64,000 bases of DNA from contig CM077006.1 of NCBI GenBank assembly GCA_039090855.1, positions 44,649,336 through 44,713,335 of the forward strand, read 5' to 3'. Of this stretch, positions 34,610-44,167 are shown piece by piece. Below the pieces are notes generated by a model that searched no databases, was not told where the DNA came from, and was given only the letters and a program-made list of their open reading frames with translations. Each line of letters opens with the position of its first letter. Position 1 is the first letter of the stretch. Source of the stretch: Macrothele yani. Its lineage: Eukaryota > Arthropoda > Arachnida > Araneae > Macrothelidae. Made by a program: the position numbers and the translations under genes.

Positions 34610-34932
34610 TATGAAAGCGGTTAAAACCACGCTACTTAATGTCGAAGCATCTAAATTGAGAACCAAAATCGGACCCCTGAACCCCTATATGTAAATTGCA
34701 AACTAAGATCCAAGACCCCTATGTGTAAATTGCGAGCAAACTTTTCTAGCCCCTATGTGTAAATTGCGAATCAACTTTTCTGCTCCCATTCTGACGATAT
34801 CAAAAATCAAGAAAGATGACACCGAATTTTCGGGTGTAATAAGCCGTCTTTTGAATCCGTTCAGACTCAAATTAAATTTATCAAAGCTATTCAAAGTCAA
34901 TGGAACCGGTATCGAAAACAATAGTATCTGAC

Positions 34933-35090
34933 CATAGGCGTAGCCAAGGGGTGGTCCTCGGGTCCGGACCCCCTCCCCCGAGGGGATATTTAGTATGAAT
35001 TTAAAGCGATATATATGCATACATGGGGCTTTCACCTATGAACCAAACCCATGGACCCCCCCCCTTAAGAAATCTCTGGCTACGCCACTG
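34933..35090. mobile_element. 158-bp hAT-type MITE
   Basis: Ends CATAGGCGTAGCCA and TGGCTACGCCACTG (inverted repeats), flanked by the perfect 8-bp duplication TATCTGAC (34925-34932 and 35091-35098). No ORF. Confidence 0.9.
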
Positions 35091-35098
35091 TATCTGAC

Positions 35099-36810
35099 CG
35101 AAGAAAAAAGTTTTTCAATCGGGTTTTTAATCCCTCAGATATTGCTGTAAACGGAATCGTGAGCTTACGCCCTCTGGTTGCAGACTTGTGCGTTAAGAAA
35201 AACATGAATTTATTTGAGAAACATTTCGCACCGGAAACGCTCTCCAACACCGAAAGAATTTTTCAAATCGGACTCTTAGAAACAGAGATATACCGACAAA
35301 AATAAGCTGTGACTTTGCGTCCCCTGGTGGGAAAACCATGCATTATTTTAGGAAGAAAGTATTCTCCGAAGGTTTTTCCATATGAGCGGTATCGGCCCAA
35401 GAAAAAAAAATTTAGTCGAGTTTTCAGGAGCCCAGATTTTGCTACAAATACATCAGAAGCAGAAATTAACACTTATGCCCCCTGGTGGCCAAACCATTCT
35501 TTACCAAACATTAGAAATTAAAAAAATTCCATCAGGTCTTGTATGCAATACAGGAAGCATTTTTCAAATCGGAGTTTTAAAAGCAGAAATAACGCAGAAA
35601 ACGCAATTTACCTTTGTGCTCCCTAGCGGAAAGTCTGTGATTTACTTGAAAATTTTGAATTTATAAGAAAAGTATTTCGCATCGGAAACACTATCCAACA
35701 AAGAAAAAAAATTTGTAAGTGGACTCCTAGAAGTAGAGATATTGGCAAAAATAAGATGTACATCTACGCCCCCTGGCGTAAAAACCATGCATTATTTCAA
35801 GAAGAAAATGTTCCTAAAAGGTTTGTCGACATGAGTAGTATCGGTCAACAAACGACTTTTTTGCAATCGAGATTTTAGAAGCTCATATTTTGCTGCAAAT
35901 ACATCAGAAGTAGAAATTAAAACTTATGCCACCTCGTGCCCAAACCATTTTTACAAAAATTTGAAATTACGTGCAAAGGATTTCCCATCAAGAGCTGTAT
36001 TCGGTGCAGAAAGAATTTTTCAAATCGGAGATTTAGAAGCAGAGATATAGGGGGAAACGGAATTTACCTATACGCCCCTAGCGGAAAGTCTATGAATTAC
36101 TTGAAAATTTTGAAATTATATGAAAAACAAGTCACACTGAAAACACTATCCAACAAAGAAGGAATTTTTCAAATCGGACGCCTAGAAGTAGAGATATTGA
36201 CAAAAATAAGATATACATCTACGCCCCCTGGCGGAGAAACTGTGGAATATTTTAAGAAGAAAATATTCCGAAAATGTTTATTGATGTGAGTGGCATCAGT
36301 CCACGAAATAACTTTTTCAATCGATATTTTAGAAGCTCAGATTTTATGGCAAATACATCAGAAGCAAAAATTAACACTTACGCCCCATGGTGGCCAAAGT
36401 AGTCTTTACCAAAAATTTGAAATTATATACAAAAGATTTTCCATCAGGAGGTGTATCCGCTGAAGAAATTTTTTTCAAATCGGAGTTTTACAAGAAGAGT
36501 TATTGGGGAAAATGTAATTTACTTTTACGCCCTCTAGCGGAAAATCTATGCGTAATTTGAAAAAGTAACTATATCTAAAACACTCTTCGACATAAATGGA
36601 ATCGAAAGATAAGAGAATTTTTTCAATCGGATGTTTAGAAGCAAATCTGTGAAATAAAACGTGTTTTTGAATTCGACATCATCTGCATTTACGCTCTCTA
36701 GCGGTACATCGTAAAAAACGAAATAAAGGATCATCATTCGCATATTTCAAGCTTCCCAATGCAAAAAGAATTTTTCAAATCGGATTAATAGTTGCAGAGA
36801 TATCATGGGT
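35099..36810. repeat. ~151-bp satellite with three-unit higher-order structure
   Basis: About eleven units marked by CGCCCYCTGGYGG-type phrases near 35168, 35320, 35478, 35620, 35767, 35927, 36073, 36224, 36380, 36530 and 36690, each with TTTTTCAAATCGGA and TTAGAAGCAGAGATAT. The phrase after the marker cycles through three types: CATGCATTATTT-AAGAAGAAA, TTCTTTACCAAAAATTTGAA, and TCTRTGAATTACTTGAAAAT. This gives a ~455-bp super-period repeated about three times. Short ORFs here are repeat read-through. Confidence 0.8.
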
Positions 36811-36962
36811 ACAGACGGACGGGCAGACGGACAAACCGGTAGCATAAGCACGATCTTTTTTTTTTTACAAAAGACATGCTAATAAACCAGTATGAAAAAC
36901 AATGATTAAAACAATTCAAAACAATGTAAAGCAATGTATACACAAAAACAACAAAACTAGTT

Positions 36963-37011
36963 TGTCATCTTTGCGCAGGGGCCATGTTAATTTTTTCTGT
37001 AATGTTCCATA
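36963..37011 (-). pseudogene. U6 snRNA-derived fragment 1
   Basis: On the minus strand: GGAACATTACAGAAAA, then TTAACATGGCCCCTGCGCAA, then AGATGACA. This is the conserved 5'-central part of U6 (GATACAGAGAAGATTAGCATGG-type region through the GCGCAAGGATGACA block) with several substitutions. The U6 3' end and promoter are absent, so it is not a functional gene. It lies in a repeat shared with 37152. Confidence 0.75.
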
Positions 37012-37151
37012 TTTAGTAAATGTACTTAATTCAATGTATTAACGAAAACAACCAATGTGTTAAGTTAGTATATATGTACTTAAACAGTATCAAAAATAAA
37101 CAAATAATGATGAAAACAATGCAAAGCAATGTATTTACGAAAACAATTTTT

Positions 37152-37180
37152 TCATCCTTGCGCAGGGAACATGCTAATCC
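37152..37180 (-). pseudogene. U6 snRNA-derived fragment 2
   Basis: On the minus strand: GGATTAGCATGTTCCCTGCG then CAAGGATGA, the same U6 block as fragment 1. Both are preceded (plus strand) by ACAATGYAAAGCAATGTAT and CGAAAACAA-like sequence, so the U6 piece is part of a ~185-bp repeated unit. Confidence 0.7.
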
Positions 37181-37912
37181 CCCCCCCCGATTTTCTCAAA
37201 CAATCACATTTTATAATGATGCGATGCAAATTTTACATAAGAAACTTGAAATAAATCCTCTTTTGTAATGGTCTATTTTTCTTGCAAATTTGATTTCGTT
37301 GGACTGCACTTTTACTGATTCTTCACCTTGGATCTTTCACACTTCGAATTTCAATGTACGTTTGCGTTCGAAATAATTTCAACACTTCTACGAAATTATA
37401 CAAACTTGGGTGCGGATGATGAAAATGGGCGTTGAATCTAGAATCCTAGAACTTGCATTCATTGGTATGTGTTCATTAGATGCATTGGCCTATGCCCACA
37501 AATTTGGAAGAAAATTCGAACTGCTGTCAATATAATTGTCAGTCAAATAATCTGCCATTTTCGTGACACTTTGATAAATCTGTTGGAATTCGGGTAAATT
37601 AAATGCAAAACACTCACCTACTTCTATAGGATCCAAAAATGACAATCCAAACAAGTGTCGCAACCACTGGCTTTCCTCACTGGGTTTATCTTTATATTCT
37701 TTGCCCAAACTCAGCTTCTGAATTTTTCGATGCCAGGCAGATCCCAAATGTTGAATTCCCGCAGATGTTCAGAGAAGTGGGTTCAGAATTTACATATAGC
37801 GGTCATGGGCCTTGGTTCGCAATTTACATACAGAGTTTTAATGGCGGTAAGATTTTGGTTCGCAATTTATACGCTCTAGATCGCAACCACCCTTAATGTC
37901 GTTTTTCAAAAT

Positions 37913-38803
37913 AACACTATTTTCCTACACCGTGCGAAGTACACTGGTTCTCAAAATTAAAGGAGAGTTTATAAATCCATGCATAACTCGAAGTATTAGG
38001 AGGAACTTGAACAAAATTTGGTAAAGAGCTTCACTGTTACATTTCAAGCAGAAGAAATTCAGAAACTTATAATTTGCGTGTGCTAATATCATAAAAGTCT
38101 TGTAATTTAAATGAAAGTGTAATCCATATTTAAAGTCTTTTCCTTAAGACATGTGATGTTCTCAGAGATGGTTTTTCCCACATGCCAACTAGGCTCGGGG
38201 CAAATTTTAGTGGTTGTAAAAATAAATAATTCGTTAAAAGCCCATAAAAAATAACGAAAGAAAAGTTTTAAATTAAAATAAAAGTGAAAACTAACATTTA
38301 GTCCGAAAACTGCTGTATACTAGGTTCTGTTTCCGAAATCTCCTTCCTCTTAGACTTGAGGAACAATAGACAAACATATGTTTATCTGTGCTTAAGAACT
38401 GAAATGAATACGAACGGGTCGGGGTGGGGGGACGAGAGGGGTTTTAGCATTGCTCTTTGGAACCCGATAAAAGTTTTCTGGCTATAACGTAAATTGTCTT
38501 TCCGCTGAAACTTAGTCCTTACGTCAGTAATTATGTTATGTATGCTAAAGTCAATGTAATATTAGAAGGTATCCTTAGCATTACAAGAAAGAGGTCAATT
38601 GTAGTACTTAGAAATACGTTTATTAGTTTGCATGGTTTGTACTCAAACTCACATCCTGTTTACTGGCGTTCTCAATGCAGTATCAGTAATTTATCATCCA
38701 ATAGCAATATAACAGCACATCTGTCATCAATAGCATCAATCCTGGAAACAGATCAGATGAGATCATATCTAGAGGATTTCAGGGAGTGTCTGAACCCAGG
38801 TCT
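37913..38803. other. no gene recognised; Tc1-like terminus at about 37931
   Basis: TACACTGGTTCTCAAAATTA at 37930-37949 resembles the left end of the Tc1 element at 63113 (TACACTGGTGTGCAAAAATTA). No transposase motif was found downstream and no matching right end was placed. The 97-codon ORF ending in the poly(T) at 38810 has no domain. Confidence 0.4.
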
Positions 38804-39030
38804 CCCATTTTTTTTTTTTTTTTTTTTTTGATTGGATGTTTAACGACCACCGTGAGCAACTCAATGGGCTATAAGCAGTCGCCTGTCCCTAATTTAGTGT
38901 TACTGGTTCCAAGGATGGGAGAGAACCAGTGATGTACGACAACACAACATCCATGCCTCACCAGGATTCGAACCCGGACCTCTTTCGGACGAATGATCAG
39001 AGGCCATCGCTTATACCTCTCCGGGGCCGT
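38804..39030 (-). mobile_element. SINE2 with target duplication
   Basis: Poly(T) at the left; body GTTTAACGACCACCGTGAGC, CCCTAATTTAG; reversed B box GGATTCGAACCCGG; and head at the right. Flanked by AACCCAGGTCT (38793-38803) and AACGCAGGTCT (39031-39041), 10 of 11 identical. Confidence 0.9.
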
Positions 39031-39059
39031 AACGCAGGTCTTAAACAACCCTTAGACAT

Positions 39060-39285
39060 ATAGGAAGCTAGGAGATTTGAGCTAGAGTGCCCGATAGGAA
39101 AGTGACACGGAAGCGAGGTAGAATGGGGAGGAAGACGCCCTTATTTATTACCGGGGAGCCAGTACCCGGGGCCCGACTGCTCAACGTGCCCATCCGACAC
39201 ACGGCGGATATTTCGTGGTTCGAGCTTACGTACCTGCCTGGAATCGAACTTGAGGTCTTCTCTGTTGCATCCCCGTAAACAACCG
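39060..39285 (-). mobile_element. SINE3 tRNA-derived element
   Basis: Minus-strand relative of 59089-59335: GGAAGCTAGGAGATTTGAGC, AAGACGCCCTTATTTATTAC, CAACGTGCCCATCCGACACA. The head region is degenerate. Confidence 0.7.
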
Positions 39286-39299
39286 ATGCATTGCCTTTT

Positions 39300-39892
39300 T
39301 TACGCTCTCCAACCGTAGGTTGAAGAAGCCTATATGCTCCAGCTCTGTCCGTCTGTCTGTCTGCCCGTCATCCCGATAACTCGCGTAAAAATGGTTCGAT
39401 TTCGATGAAATTTTAGTATGTGGTAGGGGACCACCTGGGAACGAACCCTATTGAAAATGGACGAAATGGGGTCAAAGGTCAGGACATAGGAGCGGGATCC
39501 ATTCCATTTCCCTTATGCGTCATAACTTGCGTAAAAGTGGTTCGATTTCGATGAAATTTTAGTATGTGGTATGGGACCAACTGGGGACGAAAATGGGCGA
39601 AATGGGTTCAAAGGTCAGGACATAGGAGAGGGATTCATTACATTTTCTTATGCGTCATAACTTACGTAAAAATGCTTTGATTGCAACAAAACTTTATCAT
39701 GTTGTTCCGGATGCATACTGAACCAATTCTGTTTAATATCATCGAAATGGGGTGAAAAGACAGGACACAGAATCGAGATTTATTACACAGCCATTATCGT
39801 CATAACTTGAGAAATAAGTTGAGTAATGATTTCTGGTATGTTGGAAAGCGTATCATAATGCATTGCATGATTTAACTAACTTGTTATCCATC
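39300..39892 (+). repeat. R145 array, copy F
   Basis: Head TTTTTTACGCTCTCCAACCG through TTGAAGAAGCC and TCCGTCTGTCTGTCTG, three units, tail GTTGGAAAGCGTATCATAAT to ACTAACTTGTT. Confidence 0.85.
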
Positions 39893-40559
39893 GTTCTTAT
39901 CCGGCCACACATACGTCACTCTTGTTCCGACCTTAGGGTGTTGCCGACATCATTCTCGTTTGACGGAAAAGACATAACGTTGAGGTTTGAAAATCTCTAA
40001 GAGAACAAATTCAAATTTACAGAGAAAAAAGAAACTCAAAGGGAAAGTTAAAATAGAATATACGTTACATGGCTTACATAAAGGAAAATCGCTTTGGGCT
40101 TTCGAAGGGAACAAATGCAAGATATTCACGCAAAGCTATCCCATCTCTCCTTAAAATGAATACAATGGTAGGGGGGGCAGGACAAGGCCTGAATTGCGCT
40201 GCCATATATTAAAGCATTAGAAATTATTAAAAAACGTAAAAAGGGAAAGAAAGAAGACAGAAACTTCTGCCAAAGCAACTGATTAATTACAAATATTTAA
40301 TCAATTTAGGAATAGATGTCAAAAGTAAGGAATTTTTTGTCAACGATAGATGAAATTTTGTTATTAATTGTTATAAGAAAAATTCTTGTTTATAGTTTCA
40401 ACACATTTAAGCTTTAAATTATTATTTTTATTTGTACTTAGCTTTGGATAGGCTACAACATTCCTGTCCCATCTCTCCCCTAACATTTCGTTTTGCTCCT
40501 GGATGTTAGGGGGACGCAAATAATTGGACTCCTTACATAAAGGCATTGCCCACGAAGTT
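39893..40559. other. no gene recognised
   Basis: AT-rich sequence with an imperfect GGAAAGAAAGAAGAC run. Nothing assignable. Confidence 0.4.
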
Positions 40560-40730
40560 GTCTAGCAAATGGTTCCAGGTAAGGGAGACAGCCAGTGCCG
40601 TAAGATAAACACACCATCTATGCCTTCTCACCCGGTTTCGAATCCGGACCCAGTTCGGACGAATGATTCACAGGCCAGCGCTTAGACCTCTGCGCAACCG
40701 AGGGAATCGGGGTTGCGCAGAGGTCTAAGC
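40560..40730 (-). repeat. SINE2 fragment ending in a perfect 20-bp inverted repeat
   Basis: GGTTCCAGGTAAGGGAGACA, GTTTCGAATCCGGAC and GACGAATGATTCAC are SINE2 on the minus strand. GCTTAGACCTCTGCGCAACC (40680-40699) is repeated as its exact reverse complement at 40711-40730 with an 11-bp loop. The head region has therefore been copied back in inverted orientation. Confidence 0.8.
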
Positions 40731-41169
40731 GGAGGGGGCTATGCCTGGCATTCACTTACACGATTCTGTTGAAATAGGTTCAGCTGTGCATGTTTCACAT
40801 GCTATGATGAATCATAAAAACATATCGATGTAACGGAAATGAGTAACAGTGTGTCATTGTCGGAACCACTGATGAAATCTGATCGTGACCCAACAATATT
40901 TAATTTCGTTGCTACACAACAATATATCTAACTAAACTATCGCCGAACATTATTTCATCACGTTTTACATAAACATAACAACATCTCATTGCAATCTGCG
41001 TATATTACGAGAACCTGATGCTGAACGACAAAAGCCATTACAAAAATGCATTTTGGTGCTATGCATCTTTCCCGACAGTAGTAAAGTATAAAGTATGCGT
41101 CGTAGCGGAATTTCGCTTCCTCTCGACCTCTATCTCCCAGGGGATGGGGGGGGGTTACCTGCTATTGAC
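40731..41169. other. no gene recognised
   Basis: Unassigned AT-leaning sequence. The ORF at 41018 carries no domain and runs into the hAT end. Confidence 0.4.
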
Positions 41170-41258
41170 CAGAGTTGGAAATTGGTCAAAAATTTTGAAC
41201 CCGGACCCGACCCAGGCCTGACCTGAACAAATCTGCTTTGAGCTATAAACTCGAATGC

Positions 41259-42487
41259 ATCATAATCATCATCATCATCATCATTATTAATCATTATAAA
41301 TCCACTGCTGAATGAAGGTCTCCCCGCGTTTCTTCCACAACGGACTGTCTTGAGCTAGTCTCCTCCATCCAACCATCTCCCAGGTGATCTTCTTCTGGGC
41401 CTGGGATCCGGTCTAAAATTTCGGTTGTTCATCGGTGGTCCGTTCTCCTGGCAATATATCCAGCCCATTGTCATTTCAGGGATTTTACTCTGACCATGAT
41501 GTCTTCCACTCTTGTCATTTTCCCTATCCACGAGTTCCTTTTTTTTTTACGTTTTCCAACCGTGGGTTGAAGAAACGTATATGTTCCAGCTTTGTCCGTC
41601 TATCTGTCTGTCCTCACGATAACCCGCATAAAAATGGTTCGATTTTGATTAAATTTTAGTATGAGGTAGGGGACAACCTGGGGATGAACCCTATTGAAAA
41701 TAAGCGAAATGGGGTCAAAGGTCAGGACATAGGAGCGGGATTAATTCCATCGCCCTTGCGCGTTATAACTTTCGTAAAAATGATTCGATTGCGACAAAAC
41801 TTTATCATGTTGTTCTTGAGGTAAACTGAACCGGTTCTGTTGTATATAATTGAACTGGAGTCAAAGGTCAGGGCACGTGAGCAAGATTTATTCCACAGCC
41901 ATTATCTTCATAACTTGACTAAAAATGCTTCTATTGCGACAAAACTTTAGTGTGTTCTTCCGGAGGTACACTGAACCAATTCTGTTTAATATCATCGAAA
42001 TGGGGTCAAAGGTCAGGGGGCACAGGAGCGAGATTTCTTGCACAGCAATTATCATAAATTGAGTAATGATTTCTGGTATGTTGGAAAGCGTATCATAATC
42101 AATGCACTGCATGATTTTACTAACTTGTTTAGTTAAGGTCCACGTCTTTGCTGCGTATGTAAGCACTGGAAGGATGCATTGATTAAACACTTTCTTTTTA
42201 AGACATAATGGCATACGGCTCTTAAAAATTGCACTGTTTCTTCCAAAAACTTTCCAACCAAGTTTAATACGCCAATTATTTTCTTCATCAATGTGACCCC
42301 CGCTTGATATCTGCTGCCCAAGGTAAATGTAGGAATTGGTTATCTCCAGATTTTCCCCATCAATTGATAAACCTTCATTCCTTGTAAAAGCATTGTACTT
42401 CAGTTTTGTCTTCTGAAAGTTCATTTTTAATCCCCATTTCTTTACCCTTCTCAGCAGGTTCCTGGATCATACTCTGCAGCTCTGAAG
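41259..42487 (-). pseudogene. RTE-type LINE 3' fragment, split by R145
   Basis: From 42487 leftward: GLSIDGENLEITNSYIYLGQ, WRIKLGWKVFGRN, FNQCILPVLTYAAKTWTLTK, then R145. The reading continues at 41548 as MTRVEDIMVRVKSLK and QWAGYIARRTDHR, the usual C-terminal block of RTE ORFs, to an (ATG)n tail at about 41260-41290. Roughly 35 residues expected between the two parts are missing. Truncated 5' and non-functional. Confidence 0.85.
41549..42127 (+). repeat. R145 array, copy G, inserted in the RTE fragment
   Basis: Head TTTACGTTTTCCAACC after a T-run, about three units, tail ending ACTAACTTGTTT. Lies in antisense orientation within the LINE between TWTLTK and the C-terminal block. Confidence 0.85.
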
Positions 42488-42666
42488 TATTATTTTAAAT
42501 ACCTTTGAACGGTTTTTTGAGATATTATTTTCCTATTGAAATAAAACGGAAATAAATCTGGGTCGAAATCGGGACAGGAACACCTTGACCCGACCCGTCT
42601 GAACAGCAAAAAATTATCGATCCGGTGACCCGGTGACCCGATGACTCGTGACCGTTTCCATCTGTG

Positions 42667-42897
42667 CTATTGACGAGAGCTTTAAAATGATGTATAACAT
42701 GATGGAGTGTAACATGTAGATAGATATCCTAGACCAAAAGTTACCAATCACCCTTACAAACACACTTGCAATTCAGCATTTCTTTCTATCTTGAGGTCAG
42801 ATTTATTTTAGCTTGCGCATGCGCAGATGGACTTTTGTAGCTACATCACATTTCATCGGTGTCAGGGTCGTTTCTTACGTTCTTCTAAATCTGCATA

Positions 42898-42935
<38 letters not shown>

Positions 42936-44167
42936 TTGTTTTTGAAAAACTAAGCAGTCGAAATACTATTGCCGGCGCCATAGTTTAGTAACTATTTACT
43001 TTTATGACTCACATATCTTCTTTCATTGGTTTTACGACAATAATATTTATTAATCCACATACTTAAGGTACCGTTAAATGTCAGGAATTATTAAACCTTA
43101 TTGTTTGTTGTTATGATTTAATTCAACTTAGTATGTATGTACCGAGCTGTGGCTCCATATGGTCGTGAGTGACGCGGATAAATACGTGTTGTATGCAAAT
43201 AAATGCATACTCCCGAATCACTCGTTTTATTTCCCACCCACAAAGATCTTGGCATACGAAAGATGCATAGCATAAGTTATCTACAAAGAGTACCAGGGTA
43301 CTCTCTCAGGTTTTTTCTACTACCTGGGATTAGAGGAGGTGGGAAGAGTCCAACCGTTACAAGTTTTTATGTTATCATAAAAAAAAAACCCACCTTAAAC
43401 AAATCTCAGCACACATTATACTTTTTTAAACAGTAATAAAATTCTTAATTAGAAATACGAAAGGAAACAAAGCAAACAAGTCAGTTCTTTGAAAACTCAC
43501 TTTCTCATTAGAAGGATTGGTCATGCTTTCTATTTGCGGTGTGGGTCATCATTTCTTGGTAACGGGCACAAGGTTATTTCGACAAGTGTGGTAATTCGTC
43601 GCCAGCGAATTTTTTGGGTGTTTCTACAGGAAGTGTTCTCTATGCGCCCACTTCGAATGACGAAGGCTTGTATACCTTAGGCGGCTAAAGCAGCCGAGCA
43701 AACACCTCAGAACTTACCACCCTTGGAGGTAAATAAAGGGCAGAAGCTTTTATCTTCCCGGTCATTATCCGAGTGAGTGACAGAGAGAAAATATAAAAGA
43801 AGAGAAAGTTTACAAACCCTTGACAACACCTTATAATATTAAAACCTCGGGTTTTTTTTTTGTCCCTCCCTCACGAGTTAGTTTCAAAGATCGATGCTCT
43901 GTCCTTAATTTTTGCTTTTAAAATTTAAATTAAAGGAAAGCAGCGAGCTCATCCGCAAACCGATTCGCCTAGATCAGTGCTATATAAATCCAAATGGCGG
44001 CCCGCAAGTGAAGAACAACCCAAATTTCATTTTGAATTTTCTCCGCTGTTTTATTATATCTTAGAACGCCATCTTCCGTAAGCTTTTCTCTCGAGTAGGT
44101 AACGCTCATCCGCGAAGTGTAGTTTCTCGAAAAGTTTCACTTTTTTCGTATAATACATTTTAACATA
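42667..44167. other. no gene recognised; AAT microsatellite at 42902-42932
   Basis: A perfect (AAT)n run. Short ORFs at 43203 and 43489 have no domain or splice context. Confidence 0.45.

Larger units (their letters stand above)
34610..37912. repeat. large fold-back unit enclosing a satellite and U6-derived repeats
   Basis: Left arm (about 34640-34780) has three spaced copies of CCCCTATRTGTAAATTGC and GAACCAAAATC. The right arm (about 37785-37895) has the reverse complements (GGTTCGCAATTTACATA twice, GATTTTGGTTCGCAATTTA). The arms are imperfect. The enclosed 3 kb holds a MITE, the higher-order satellite and U6-like pieces. Whether it moved as a unit is not known. Confidence 0.5.
41170..42666. 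mobile_element. hAT-like element hosting a LINE and an R145
   Basis: Left end CAGAGTTGGAAATTGGTCA, right end (reversed) CACAGATGGAAACGGTCA, flanked by a perfect 8-bp duplication CTATTGAC (41162-41169, 42667-42674). Own sequence is only about 41170-41258 and 42488-42666, with GACCCGACC phrases near each end. The interior is the inserted RTE fragment. Same family as 17133-18031. Confidence 0.8.
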
